Assembly (NCBI GenBank): GCA_963803015.1
Contig: CAWDKV010000004.1
Coordinates: forward strand, 620,001-684,000
Direction: 5' to 3'
From: Berkiella sp963803015
GTDB lineage: Bacteria; Pseudomonadota; Gammaproteobacteria; Berkiellales; Berkiellaceae
Length of the DNA: 64,000 nt
The position numbers and the translations under genes were made by a program. Of the stretch, positions 52,685 through 62,488 are shown piece after piece; within the stretch, counting starts at the first letter, position 1, and every line of letters starts with the position of its first letter. A model generated the notes under the pieces. It searched no databases. It worked only from the letters and a program-made list of their open reading frames with translations, and had not been told where the DNA came from.

Positions 52685-55600
52685 CTATTTACTAGGCTTT
52701 CTCTCTTCTGGCATTGGCGCTCCTTCTTGATTTTCTGAACGCTTTCTTGCGATTGGAGTGGTTGTGTGTTTTATTGTTTCAAAACGCGTCGTGATTCTAA
52801 CTGGCTTTTGTGATTTTGCTTCAGTTTGATACTGACAAATCAGCGCATGAATTTCAGGGTTCTTTTCCTTTGCTAAATCAATAGCAGATTTTTCATCTGG
52901 CCCTTTTATCGTGCAATCTGCTCCAGCCCTTAATAACAGTTCAACTGCAGCGAGGTTACCTTTACTGACAGCAAGATGAAGCGGCGTCATCCCTCTTTTA
53001 GTTTGATGATTAAGAGGAGATCCTGCATCAATTAATTTTCTAATTAACGCTAAATCTTCAACACAATAAGCTAACGCATAATGTATGGGTAGCGCATTTT
53101 TTTCTTTATCCGCAATGGTTACATCCGCACCAGCCTCAATTAATTTTTTCGCAAAATTAGATTTTGGGTTCCAATCTGATCCTAATGCAGTCAAGATTGG
53201 CGTTTTTCCTTCACCATTTAATTGATTCAGATCACAACCAAAATCAATTAAAAAATCAAAGGCGGCAGTACTATTTAAATCTATTAATTTATGCAAAGCA
53301 CACTCATTATTCAGCTTATTTTTATCTATTAAATTTTTCTGTGCTAAATGATTTAAAATCGCCACTTGTTCATCTTTAGCATATTGACCCTCAAAAATCA
53401 TAAAATCCACAAACGAATATCCCACAGATGCGTCACTCGAATCTTTCAAAATAAGCTGCGTCATTTTATCTTGATAATTATCAATCAGAAATTTGGTAAT
53501 CTCTGGATTCCTTGCTAATTTACTAAAAAAGATACTCTCGGCAGGTAAGCTTGCCCCTGATCTCATAAGCGCTTTAACAATTTCCAGTTCTTCCATATCG
53601 ACTGCGTTAATGATTGGGATCCTGTGAAAAAGTAAACTTGCCTCACTTTCTTCATCGGGAGAAAAACCGTTTCTCAATAATTTTCCAATTAATGCCCTAT
53701 CTTTATCTATCACTGCTTGATTTAACAAACCGGCAGAATGCGTAAATTGAAAATTATCTAACAAATAATACAAAAGTGCTCTATTTTCTTTAGATGTCAT
53801 AGGCAAAATGTCTGGATTTTTTGAAACAAATGTGGGGTGATGTTTACAAAAAAGTCTAACCATATTTTCTGCATTCAAAGATACAGCCATCTCAAGTGCA
53901 TTTTTATCGAGCTTATTTTTGAGGGATAAATCTAGATCTTGGGTTTTAAGCAACCTCTCTACTTCGGCTTCATCATTTGCAATAATAGCAACATGTAAGG
54001 GAGTGAATTGATTAGGGGATTTTTTATAATACTCATTATAACTATCTTTATGCCAAGACTCCGTTCGTCCTGGGAAAGCAGAATAATTTTTTGCAGGATG
54101 ATATCGAATTTCAAGTGACATACTTTGATCTGGAAAGAGTCTATTTAATAATCTGTATTTTGTGTCTTTAATATGAGACGCCAGAAAAGAGGATGAAGCG
54201 AATGGTTCCAAGATATCTGACTGATTGGGATCATAATAATCAAAGCGACCGTCTGACATGATAGCTAGACTTGTCGCATGCTCTCCTTTTGAAAATTCTA
54301 CATCTAGAGAAGGCATTTCTTTAAAAATATCCAGATATTCACCCAATTGCTCTGCACTCAAATTCTCACCTCTGGTCAAAAACCTTGGCGGCAACTCGAA
54401 AATGGATTTACTCTTTTTAACGATGTCATATTGCTGTTTTCGCGCACTCTGCGTTGGATTTATATTCAGTCCTTTTAATTCAACATTAAGATTAGATTGC
54501 TGAAACCAAATAAGATCATTTACCCATTGATTAAATAAATCCGTTACATTTTTGTAATTTCCAGAAAATGCTGCGACCGGTTCAGTTTTTTTCAAAAAAT
54601 CTGGATTGCCATCCCAAGCTGAAATCAGTTTTAACATTTTGAAAAATTCATCTCTCAAGCCTCTTCGCCTATAATATAAAAATAAAAAAGCAAAGCCATT
54701 ACAATGACCGCCTTCTGGCATGGAAGCGGGATCGCCTATATTAGTCAATTTTAAAAAATAAGTGAGTTTATCTAGGACATTTTTTTGTCTGATATCAACG
54801 GGCTTCTCTTTTTTTGCATCAGGGTCGTGAAGGGATAATTGATTCAACAAGACGTTATTACCCTCCATTTTTGCTAAATCTGCTGGGGTAAAGCCAAAAT
54901 AATCTTTTTCATTCACAAGTGGTTTTGTTAAGGGATGGTTTAAAATCATTCGAATAATTTCTTCATTTTTACAAGTAGCCAAATAATGTATGGGATTTCT
55001 GCCATAGTTTGCAACTAATCTTAAATTTTTCCCGTGATTTAATACGAATTCTACTGCTTTGGGATTACCTGATTGAATAGCTACATGTAAGGTACTTCCG
55101 CCCATTCGATCTATTCCTTCTAGGCTTGCTCCTTTTCCCTTTAATACAGTAGCAATCTCTACATTTCCTAATCTCAGCGCAAGTTGCATCGGTGTATATT
55201 TACTACTAATATCTAGTTCTTGCTCAACTTGTGCCCCCATCTTGAATAAATAATCTAAAAAACCCAAGTTGCCTGCGCCAATGGCATAACCAATGGGTCT
55301 TATCCCCTTTTCTGCAATCATTTCACCGTCAAAATCATTGACACCTGCTTCCCAATCGATTTTGTCCTCTGGAATTTTTTCGCTTAAAGCTCTAAATTCT
55401 GAAAATGGCATTAATGCGCCATGGTGCAACAAACTCGCTTTTGATTCAGATGCTTTCGGATAAACCTTTTTCGCTACATAATAAGCATCATCTCTTGCAG
55501 CAATTTTGCTGAAATCTTTATCAAATTGTGTTTTAGCAAAGCGGGCCATCACTTCTTTGCATTTGCTATCCTTTATTCTCATCACCATCAAAAGATCATA

Positions 55601-55909
55601 TTCAACTCCTTTTGCCAATAAAAATTCTGCTATCTCACTATACCCGCCATCCAATGCATAAAGCACAGCAAATTTTGAAGTAACACCTTCGTCCACAAGT
55701 GCTTTTACCGTTTCAAAATCACCGAGCTTTACTGCATAATCCAGAAGATTTAATCCAGTAACATTGGAAAATTTATTATCTGTTGGCACAAATACTTTTT
55801 CATGTTTTGCTTGCCATGCTTTTTCCTGTTCTTGTCGATTAGCAATGATAACTTGTAACGCAGCTCTTTCTTTGGCGGCTTGGGCTAACTGTTCAGCTGT
55901 ATAGGCCAT
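52685..55909 (-). CDS. Ankyrin-repeat protein with an embedded YopT-like cysteine protease centre
   Basis: The 1074-aa protein has ankyrin repeats at residues about 50-105, 200-360, 635-860 and 880-1030. Between them, residues about 375-620, is a different domain with G-H-C-N-G-F-A (Cys403), G-E-H-A-T-S-L-A (His544) and Y-Y-D-P-N (Asp560). A Cys, an H-A-x-(S/A) and a D-P-N with 16 residues from His to Asp is the pattern of YopT-type (C58) proteases, where I recall Cys139, His258 and Asp274. No signal peptide; a short charged helix opens the protein. Best read as a host-directed effector protease, unproven. It splits rsmA from apaG. Confidence 0.75.
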   Translation of the reverse strand: MAYTAEQLAQAAKERAALQVIIANRQEQEKAWQAKHEKVFVPTDNKFSNVTGLNLLDYAVKLGDFETVKALVDEGVTSKFAVLYALDGGYSEIAEFLLAKGVEYDLLMVMRIKDSKCKEVMARFAKTQFDKDFSKIAARDDAYYVAKKVYPKASESKASLLHHGALMPFSEFRALSEKIPEDKIDWEAGVNDFDGEMIAEKGIRPIGYAIGAGNLGFLDYLFKMGAQVEQELDISSKYTPMQLALRLGNVEIATVLKGKGASLEGIDRMGGSTLHVAIQSGNPKAVEFVLNHGKNLRLVANYGRNPIHYLATCKNEEIIRMILNHPLTKPLVNEKDYFGFTPADLAKMEGNNVLLNQLSLHDPDAKKEKPVDIRQKNVLDKLTYFLKLTNIGDPASMPEGGHCNGFAFLFLYYRRRGLRDEFFKMLKLISAWDGNPDFLKKTEPVAAFSGNYKNVTDLFNQWVNDLIWFQQSNLNVELKGLNINPTQSARKQQYDIVKKSKSIFELPPRFLTRGENLSAEQLGEYLDIFKEMPSLDVEFSKGEHATSLAIMSDGRFDYYDPNQSDILEPFASSSFLASHIKDTKYRLLNRLFPDQSMSLEIRYHPAKNYSAFPGRTESWHKDSYNEYYKKSPNQFTPLHVAIIANDEAEVERLLKTQDLDLSLKNKLDKNALEMAVSLNAENMVRLFCKHHPTFVSKNPDILPMTSKENRALLYYLLDNFQFTHSAGLLNQAVIDKDRALIGKLLRNGFSPDEESEASLLFHRIPIINAVDMEELEIVKALMRSGASLPAESIFFSKLARNPEITKFLIDNYQDKMTQLILKDSSDASVGYSFVDFMIFEGQYAKDEQVAILNHLAQKNLIDKNKLNNECALHKLIDLNSTAAFDFLIDFGCDLNQLNGEGKTPILTALGSDWNPKSNFAKKLIEAGADVTIADKEKNALPIHYALAYCVEDLALIRKLIDAGSPLNHQTKRGMTPLHLAVSKGNLAAVELLLRAGADCTIKGPDEKSAIDLAKEKNPEIHALICQYQTEAKSQKPVRITTRFETIKHTTTPIARKRSENQEGAPMPEERKPSK

Positions 55910-56070
55910 AGTGACTTCTCAACCAATTTAGAGTAATACCTATTCGGCAAGGAAATTGGGTAAGAAGTTCAAATTTTTAGTGACAAGGGGAGAATAGAAG
56001 AGGGTAAGTTGTAAAATCGCGTTTGAGCCCGTATCCTGTCTATTAATATAGGCAGCCGTAGGAACAATTT

Positions 56071-56448
56071 GTGTTAGCTGACAACGATATTTCCATCTTC
56101 GTCGAAACCGAGTTCTTAAGACACTACTCTGATGTTGCGCAAAAGCGCTATGCTTTTGCCTACCTCATCACCATAACCAACAATATGAAACAAGCGGCTA
56201 CTCTACTCACTCGGCATTGGATAATTACCGATGCAGATGGCAAGGTCCAAGAAGTGCATGGTGCAGGCGTCGTCGGCGAGCAACCTTTAATTTATCCTGG
56301 TAAAAAATTCCGCTATTCAAGCGGCGCCATTTTATCGACGCCTGTTGGCAGTATGCAAGGCAGCTATACGATGAGGAGTGAAGACGGCCATTTTTTTGAC
56401 GCTTTGATTCCTCCCTTTAGTTTACAAATCCCAGAATTGGTTAATTAA
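56071..56448 (+). CDS. apaG: ApaG domain protein
   Basis: The 125-aa protein is a single ApaG beta-sandwich with R-Y-A-F-A-Y-L-I-T-I-T-N, R-H-W-I-I-T-D-A-D-G and V-V-G-E-Q-P-L-I-Y-P-G. The start is a GTG at 56071 with AGGA eight bases upstream. It is followed four bases later by apaH, as in the E. coli operon. Confidence 0.93.
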   Translation: MLADNDISIFVETEFLRHYSDVAQKRYAFAYLITITNNMKQAATLLTRHWIITDADGKVQEVHGAGVVGEQPLIYPGKKFRYSSGAILSTPVGSMQGSYTMRSEDGHFFDALIPPFSLQIPELVN

Positions 56449-56452
56449 CACT

Positions 56453-57271
56453 ATGCCGACTTACGCCATTGGTGATATTCAGGGATGTTTACAACCTTTG
56501 TTGCGTTTACTCGATAAAATTCACTACAACCCAGCGCAAGATCAACTTCTTTTTACCGGAGATTTAGTAAATCGCGGCAAAGAGTCTTTAGAGACTTTAC
56601 GCTTTATCATGCAATTACCCGCCAACACCGTCTGTGTGTTAGGGAATCATGATCTCAGCTTATTGACTTCAGCCTTAGGTTTTATCAGCCCGAGTCCACA
56701 CACGAAAAATATTTTAACAGCGCCTGATAAAGACATTTTACTAGACTGGTTAAGGCATCGACCCATGCTTTATACCCATCCACATTATCCCTTCACTTTA
56801 ACGCATGCTGGGATCTATCCAGCTTGGGATCTAGTTGAAGCCCAAGCACTGGCGCATGAAGCCGAAAGAGCATTACAAAATGATGATTACCCCGTATTGC
56901 TAAAAAATCTATTTGGTAATGAACCGCGACTGTGGGAACCCACTTTAGCCGGATGGGATCGGATAAGATTTATCCTCAATGCTTTTACCCGCATGCGATT
57001 TTGCACCGCAAAAAACGAACTTGATTTATCCGCAAAGGGTAGCCTTGAACAACACTCAGAACTTATCCCCTGGTTCGCCGTTTTCAATAGACCAACTAAA
57101 AATGACAAGCTGTTATTTGGTCATTGGGCTGCTTTAAGCCAAGAAGTTAATTATCCAAATATTTATCCACTCGACACCGGTTGTGTCTGGGGAAATTGCT
57201 TGACTGCTTTTTGTTTGGAAACTGAAATTCGTTACACCATCACATGCGATGAGTATGTCAAATTACCTTAA
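56453..57271 (+). CDS. apaH: Symmetrical diadenosine tetraphosphatase
   Basis: ApaH splits Ap4A into two ADP. The 272-aa calcineurin-like phosphoesterase has I-G-D-I-Q-G-C-L-Q, F-T-G-D-L-V-N-R-G, L-G-N-H-D, and a late G-H-W-A, the family metal motifs. Length matches E. coli. Confidence 0.96.
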   Translation: MPTYAIGDIQGCLQPLLRLLDKIHYNPAQDQLLFTGDLVNRGKESLETLRFIMQLPANTVCVLGNHDLSLLTSALGFISPSPHTKNILTAPDKDILLDWLRHRPMLYTHPHYPFTLTHAGIYPAWDLVEAQALAHEAERALQNDDYPVLLKNLFGNEPRLWEPTLAGWDRIRFILNAFTRMRFCTAKNELDLSAKGSLEQHSELIPWFAVFNRPTKNDKLLFGHWAALSQEVNYPNIYPLDTGCVWGNCLTAFCLETEIRYTITCDEYVKLP

Positions 57272-57362
57272 ATTACACCCAGGCTATTCCGATCTGTTCT
57301 AAACCAAGGTAAAGTACGCGAAACGAAGTAGCAACTCAATTTGATACATGGAGAATAAAGGA

Positions 57363-58205
57363 ATGTCCTCACGATGGCAGGTCATAGTAGGCCTCATCCT
57401 TGCCTTGTTTGCGTTTTATCAAACACCGGCATTTGCCGAATATGGCCTCAATATGCCAAAAGGCGTTTCTGCCATCAGTCATGCTGTTCACAATTTACAC
57501 ATGACCATTTTTTGGATTTGCGTGGTCATTGGTGTCGTCGTTTATGGCATCATGATTTATGCCATTATTCGCCATCGTAAAGCTATCGGGCATAAACCCG
57601 CTTCCTTTCATGAAAGTACAACTGTAGAAATCATTTGGACCATTATTCCTTTTATTATTCTGGTTGTGATGGCGGTCCCTGCAACCAAAACCTTAATATT
57701 AATGTACGATACCAAAGATGCCGATGTCACAATCAAAGTCACAGGTTATCGTTGGCACTGGCATTATGATTATCTTGACGAAGGGATTAGCTTTTTCAGT
57801 TATATTTCAACCCCAGATAGCGAAATCTCAAATCTCTCGCCGAAAAATCCAAATTACTTATTACAAGTCGATAAACCTCTTGTCCTCCCTGTTGGCAAGA
57901 AAGTCCGCTTCCTCGTCACCGGCAAAGACGTCATCCATTCCTGGTGGGTGCCCGATTTTGCTATCAAAAAAGATGCTATCCCCGGTTTTATCAATGAAGT
58001 CTGGACCAGAATAGAACCTGAATACACTGGAAGAACTTTTCGGGGTCAATGTGCTGAATTATGCGGTGCCAAACATGGTTATATGCCCATCGTTGTAGAA
58101 GCCAAATCTGAAAAAGATTATCTCGCTTGGGTAAATGAACAAAAAAAGACGCAAGCAGCAACCGATCTGCATCAACATACCGCTATTGAATCAAAAAATT
58201 CGTAA
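57363..58205 (+). CDS. coxB: Cytochrome c oxidase subunit II
   Basis: Subunit II accepts electrons from cytochrome c at the CuA centre. The product (280 aa from the ATG at 57363, with GGAG eight bases upstream; another ATG lies 15 bases earlier) has a signal peptide, two membrane segments, then a periplasmic cupredoxin domain with H-S-W-W-V-P and the CuA motif C-A-E-L-C-G-A-K-H-G-Y-M. It heads the oxidase operon. Confidence 0.95.
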   Translation: MSSRWQVIVGLILALFAFYQTPAFAEYGLNMPKGVSAISHAVHNLHMTIFWICVVIGVVVYGIMIYAIIRHRKAIGHKPASFHESTTVEIIWTIIPFIILVVMAVPATKTLILMYDTKDADVTIKVTGYRWHWHYDYLDEGISFFSYISTPDSEISNLSPKNPNYLLQVDKPLVLPVGKKVRFLVTGKDVIHSWWVPDFAIKKDAIPGFINEVWTRIEPEYTGRTFRGQCAELCGAKHGYMPIVVEAKSEKDYLAWVNEQKKTQAATDLHQHTAIESKNS

Positions 58206-58217
58206 GAGGAATTAAGG

Positions 58218-59831
58218 ATGAGTACGACCCATACCTCTCATGCTGAGCATGACGACGCGCATCATGACCATGGTCCTGCTAAAGGATTAATGCGTTGGGT
58301 GTTAACCACTAACCATAAAGATATCGGCTCGATGTATTTATGGCTGAGCTTTATCATGTTTTTCATTGGCGGCGCTTTAATCATGTTGGTGCGTGCCGAA
58401 CTCTTTAAGCCCGGCCTGCAGCTTGTTCAGCCCGAATTTTTTAATCAATTAACTACGCTTCATGGCCTGATTATGGTCTTTGGTGTCATCATGCCTGCCT
58501 TTGTTGGTCTCGCCAATTGGCTTATTCCAATGATGATTGGCGCACCGGATATGGCTCTTCCGAGATTAAATAACTGGAGTTTTTGGATCCTTCCCTTTGC
58601 ATTTAGCATTCTTGTTAGCACCCTGTTTGTAGAAGGCTCCGCACCTAACTTTGGTTGGACTTTTTATGCGCCCCTCTCAACAGAATTTGGTCCGCCTTCT
58701 ACAGATTTCTTTATCTTCTCTATCCACTTGATGGGGATTTCTTCTATCATGGGTGCGATTAACGTTATCGCAACAATTCTTAATCTACGCGCTCCCGGCA
58801 TGACTTTAATGAAAATGCCGATTTTTTGTTGGACTTGGTTGATTACTGCCTTCTTGCTGATTGCGGTGATGCCAATCCTTGCCGGCGCTGTGACCATGAT
58901 GTTAACCGACAGACATTTTGGTACTAGCTTTTTTAATGCGGGTGGCGGTGGCGACCCCGTGATGTTTCAACACGTGTTTTGGTTCTTTGGTCACCCTGAA
59001 GTGTATATCATGATTTTGCCTGCCTTTGGGATTATTTCACAGATTCTTCCCACTTTTTCACGCAAAGCCTTATTTGGTTATCCCTCAATGGTCTATGCGA
59101 CTTGCTCAATTGCATTGCTCTCTTTCGTTGTGTGGGCACATCATATGTTTACCACGGGCTTGCCACTCACTGGCAGCCTCTTCTTTATGTATGCCACCAT
59201 GTTGATTGCTGTACCCACTGGCGTAAAAGTATTCAACTGGGTCGCCACAATGTTTAAAGGCGCGCTGACATTTGAAACACCCATGCTATTTGCTATCGCC
59301 TTTATTTTCTTGTTTACACTTGGCGGATTTACAGGGTTGATGTTGTCGATAGTCCCTGCTGATTATCAGTATCAAGATACCTATTTTGTGGTCGGCCATT
59401 TCCATTATGTGCTTGTCCCGGGCGCCCTATTTTCAATTTTTGCAGCCATCTATTATTGGCTACCAAAATGGACAGGTCATATGGTGAATGAAACTTTAGC
59501 AAAAACCCATTTTTGGTTATCTTTTATTTCAGTGAACGTTACTTTCTTCCCCATGCATTTCCTTGGTTTAGCCGGTATGCCACGTCGTATCCCAGATTAT
59601 GCACTACACTTTAGCGATTTTAATCGCATCACCAGTATTGGTGGTTTCGTCTTCGGATTAAGTCAGCTTTTGTTTTTATATACTGTGATAAAAACTATTC
59701 GTGGTGGCAAAAAAGCGACCTCTGCTGTATGGGAAGATCCGCATGGATTAGAATGGACACTATCTTCTCCTCCTCCTTACCATAGCTTTAGCACGCCGCC
59801 TAAGCTTGAAGAAAAAATGTTACATTCTTAA
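58218..59831 (+). CDS. coxA: Cytochrome c oxidase subunit I
   Basis: The 537-aa, twelve-helix catalytic subunit binds haem a and the haem a3-CuB centre. Visible: the H-G-L-I-M-V-F haem ligand, W-F-F-G-H-P-E-V-Y with the cross-linked His-Tyr, W-A-H-H-M-F-T (CuB ligands), and G-H-F-H-Y-V. It is an A-type, aa3 enzyme. The gene lies 12 bases after coxB. Confidence 0.97.
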   Translation: MSTTHTSHAEHDDAHHDHGPAKGLMRWVLTTNHKDIGSMYLWLSFIMFFIGGALIMLVRAELFKPGLQLVQPEFFNQLTTLHGLIMVFGVIMPAFVGLANWLIPMMIGAPDMALPRLNNWSFWILPFAFSILVSTLFVEGSAPNFGWTFYAPLSTEFGPPSTDFFIFSIHLMGISSIMGAINVIATILNLRAPGMTLMKMPIFCWTWLITAFLLIAVMPILAGAVTMMLTDRHFGTSFFNAGGGGDPVMFQHVFWFFGHPEVYIMILPAFGIISQILPTFSRKALFGYPSMVYATCSIALLSFVVWAHHMFTTGLPLTGSLFFMYATMLIAVPTGVKVFNWVATMFKGALTFETPMLFAIAFIFLFTLGGFTGLMLSIVPADYQYQDTYFVVGHFHYVLVPGALFSIFAAIYYWLPKWTGHMVNETLAKTHFWLSFISVNVTFFPMHFLGLAGMPRRIPDYALHFSDFNRITSIGGFVFGLSQLLFLYTVIKTIRGGKKATSAVWEDPHGLEWTLSSPPPYHSFSTPPKLEEKMLHS

Positions 59832-59836
59832 AATTT

Positions 59837-60373
59837 ATGAATTCAACGAATAAACCTATTAAAAAGCAGCTCCTTATCATGATAGCCATCGTGATAGGGA
59901 TGTTTGCTTTCTGTTTTGCCTTAGTTCCTCTCTACTCTGTCTTTTGTAAAGCGACCGGCCTAAACGGCAAAGTCGATGTCAGGCCACAGTTGACTGCCAG
60001 CAAAGTAGATATGACTCGTACGGTGACAATTGAACTTCTGGCAACGCTCAATGAATCTCTTCCCAATGAAAAGGGAGAATTTATCGCACAACATAAAAAA
60101 TTCGTGTTACATCCTGGCGAATATGTCACGACATCTTATTTCGTTAAAAATTTAACCAACCATGACATGACTGTGCAAGCTATTCCAAGTGTGACCCCAG
60201 GTCTTGCAGCACGTCACATTAAAAAAGTTGAATGTTTTTGTTTTCAAAGACAGCCTTTAAATCCTTTAGAAGGCAAGGCCATGCCATTGGTTTTTACCGT
60301 GGACCCTGCCTTACCTCAAGACATCCACACGCTTACTTTAGCGTATACTTTATTTGACGTGACCCAAAACTAG
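59837..60373 (+). CDS. ctaG: Cytochrome c oxidase assembly protein CtaG/Cox11
   Basis: Cox11 delivers copper to CuB of subunit I. The 178-aa protein has one N-terminal membrane helix (residues 10-30), V-P-L-Y-S-V-F-C-K-A-T-G, and the copper motif E-C-F-C-F in the periplasmic domain. Size and position between coxA and coxC are standard. Confidence 0.95.
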   Translation: MNSTNKPIKKQLLIMIAIVIGMFAFCFALVPLYSVFCKATGLNGKVDVRPQLTASKVDMTRTVTIELLATLNESLPNEKGEFIAQHKKFVLHPGEYVTTSYFVKNLTNHDMTVQAIPSVTPGLAARHIKKVECFCFQRQPLNPLEGKAMPLVFTVDPALPQDIHTLTLAYTLFDVTQN

Positions 60374-60382
60374 GGAGAAGTT

Positions 60383-61264
60383 ATGGCAAAATCCACGGCT
60401 TATGAGCATTATTATGTCCCCGCTTCTAGCCATTGGCCAATTATTGGCTCAATAGGTCTTGGCACGACAATGATAGGCATTGCCAATTTACTTCACGGTC
60501 ATGTTATTGGTAACTATCTTTTCTTTGCAGGTTCACTTTGTATTGCCTACATGATGTTTGGCTGGTTTAGCGATGTTATTAAAGAAAGTCGTCAAGGACT
60601 TTACAGCAAGCAAATGGATCATTCTTTTCGTTGGGGCATGGCATGGTTTATTTTTTCTGAAGTGATGTTTTTCGCCGCCTTCTTCGGCGCTTTGTTTTAT
60701 GCGCGCAATTTATCCGTGCCCTGGTTAGCAGGAGAAGGCGCCAAACATTCAACGGGCGCTGTGCTTTGGCCCCAATTTAAAGCCATCTGGCCTTTACTGC
60801 AAAACCCTAATCCACAAGCCTTTCCAGGTCCTAAAGAGGTTATCTCAACTTGGGGCGTGCCAGCTTTAAATACGCTACTTTTGCTATCAAGTGGTGTCAC
60901 TATTACGATTGCCCATTGGGGGTTAGTGAAAAAAGCACGTCGTCAACTCATTATTGGTGTAGCGGCTACGATTTTACTTGGCTGGACATTCTTGAGTCTA
61001 CAAGCTTTCGAATACTATGAAGCTTATCACCATCTTGGCTTGACCTTAGCTTCAGGGATTTATGGTTCGACTTTCTTTATGCTCACCGGCTTCCATGGCG
61101 CGCATGTGACCATTGGCTCTATCATGCTGCTAGTAATCTTAATTCGATGTCTCAAAGGTCATTTCACGCCAGAACATCACTTTGCCTTTGAAGCAGTCGC
61201 CTGGTATTGGCACTTTGTTGACGTGGTCTGGCTCTTTTTGTTTATTTTTGTTTATTGGTTGTAG
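60383..61264 (+). CDS. coxC: Cytochrome c oxidase subunit III
   Basis: The 293-aa seven-helix subunit III has F-I-F-S-E-V-M-F-F near residue 92, G-F-H-G-A-H-V-T-I-G, and W-Y-W-H-F-V-D-V-V-W-L near the end, all family marks. It closes the first part of the operon; a hairpin and the opposite-strand fic gene follow. Confidence 0.96.
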   Translation: MAKSTAYEHYYVPASSHWPIIGSIGLGTTMIGIANLLHGHVIGNYLFFAGSLCIAYMMFGWFSDVIKESRQGLYSKQMDHSFRWGMAWFIFSEVMFFAAFFGALFYARNLSVPWLAGEGAKHSTGAVLWPQFKAIWPLLQNPNPQAFPGPKEVISTWGVPALNTLLLLSSGVTITIAHWGLVKKARRQLIIGVAATILLGWTFLSLQAFEYYEAYHHLGLTLASGIYGSTFFMLTGFHGAHVTIGSIMLLVILIRCLKGHFTPEHHFAFEAVAWYWHFVDVVWLFLFIFVYWL

Positions 61265-61286
61265 GACCTTATTTGAGTTCTGTTGT

Positions 61287-61313
61287 TTTGCGTCGCAAAT
61301 GCGACGCAAATTT
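61287..61313 (+). terminator. Hairpin after coxC
   Basis: TTTGCGTCGC and GCGACGCAAA form a perfect ten-base stem (61287-61296 with 61301-61310) with an AAAT loop and a short TTT tail. It lies between the convergent coxC and fic genes and may serve both. Confidence 0.6.
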
Positions 61314-61329
61314 CCCTACCCTTTATCAT

Positions 61330-62445
61330 TTAAGTTAAAATCAACTCATACCGAACACTTCGTCCACTACCAATCTGTATAAACGCTTCTATCGCAAGTA
61401 AATGTTGTAAATCACGAGTGGCCGTTGCTTTAGAAGTGCCTGTTATTTTCATGTATTTTTTAGCGCTCATGCCGCCTTCAAATCCCTTCACACCGGCGCG
61501 CATCATTCGTTGCACCACTTTCAATTGACGCTCATTTAACATATCTTTATATTTATCAAAAAAACGTGATTTTTTTAGGATATAACTTATTTGCGACTCA
61601 ACCTCAATTTGCGCTTTTAACACAACATTTACAAAATAAACTATCCAAGCTGTGATTTCATTTGATCTCGATGCTTTATGCAAAGCGTCATAATAAGCTT
61701 TTTTATCTGACTCTATGGCATGAGACAAGCTTAACATCACAGGATAGCCAAAACTTTGTGACAACGCTTTTTCAGCAATGGCTCGACCAATTCTGCCATT
61801 GCCATCTTCAAATGGATGAATGCTTTCAAAGTACAAATGTGCAATAGCCGCGCGCACTGGTGCAAATTTAATAGCATGCGGTTTGTCAGGAGCGGTATCA
61901 TTAAACCAGCAAAGATATTGCTCCATTTCTTTAGGGACCTCTTTGGAGGGTGGAGCTTCATAATGAACAACCCATTTTCCGTAATGACCCGAAACAATTT
62001 GCATGGGCTCTTCATGTATTCGCCAGGTAGCGATTCTAAGATTTGGATTGACAGAACTGGATAATAGCATCAAGTGCCACTCAAATAATTTCGTATCGGT
62101 GAGAGGTTGGTTAAACGTATTGCGCACGTCAAACATCATTTCTACCACTCCTGGCGCGCGCCTATCGTGCACTGGGGTAGTCGCTGGAATTAAACCTAGC
62201 TTATTTTTAATGGAGGATCTGACATCAGGACGACTAATAAACTCTCCCTCAATTTCAGAGGTTTTAACAGCCTCTTCCACCATGAGATTAATAAGTGCTT
62301 CTGTTTGTAGATTTTTGTTCAAATGCGTAAGCTTACCATTGATAAGCCCTGTTTTTTCAGCAATAGCAAGCAGGGGCTCATGAATGGTTTTTAAATCATA
62401 TCGAAAATTAGGCCAATCTGGCTTTTGCCAATTATAAGTCTTCAT
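61330..62445 (-). CDS. Fic-family AMP transferase with DUF4172 N-terminus and C-terminal HTH
   Basis: Fic enzymes transfer AMP or similar groups to target proteins. The 371-aa product has an N-terminal DUF4172-like region (Y-N-W-Q-K-P-D-W-P-N-F) and the inhibitory helix motif T-S-E-I-E-G (Thr62 to Gly67). The full catalytic motif H-P-F-E-D-G-N-G-R-I-G-R follows at residues 210-221. Its C-terminus (S-A-K-K-Y-M-K-I-T-G-T-S-K-A-T-A-T-R-D-L) is a helix-turn-helix. Motif complete, so activity is expected, self-inhibited. Two dyads at its promoter suggest autoregulation. It interrupts the oxidase operon. Confidence 0.9.
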   Translation of the reverse strand: MKTYNWQKPDWPNFRYDLKTIHEPLLAIAEKTGLINGKLTHLNKNLQTEALINLMVEEAVKTSEIEGEFISRPDVRSSIKNKLGLIPATTPVHDRRAPGVVEMMFDVRNTFNQPLTDTKLFEWHLMLLSSSVNPNLRIATWRIHEEPMQIVSGHYGKWVVHYEAPPSKEVPKEMEQYLCWFNDTAPDKPHAIKFAPVRAAIAHLYFESIHPFEDGNGRIGRAIAEKALSQSFGYPVMLSLSHAIESDKKAYYDALHKASRSNEITAWIVYFVNVVLKAQIEVESQISYILKKSRFFDKYKDMLNERQLKVVQRMMRAGVKGFEGGMSAKKYMKITGTSKATATRDLQHLLAIEAFIQIGSGRSVRYELILT

Positions 62446-62473
62446 GAGCCAATTATAGTCTCTAATCGGCTCA
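62445..62473. promoter_or_regulatory. Operator-like dyad 1 at the fic start
   Basis: TGAGCCAATTA (62445-62455) and TAATCGGCTCA (62463-62473) are inverted half-sites seven bases apart with one mismatch. The site abuts the fic start codon (62443-62445), so a bound protein would block transcription or translation start. Confidence 0.6.
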
Positions 62474-62488
62474 CAATAAAGAAATTAT

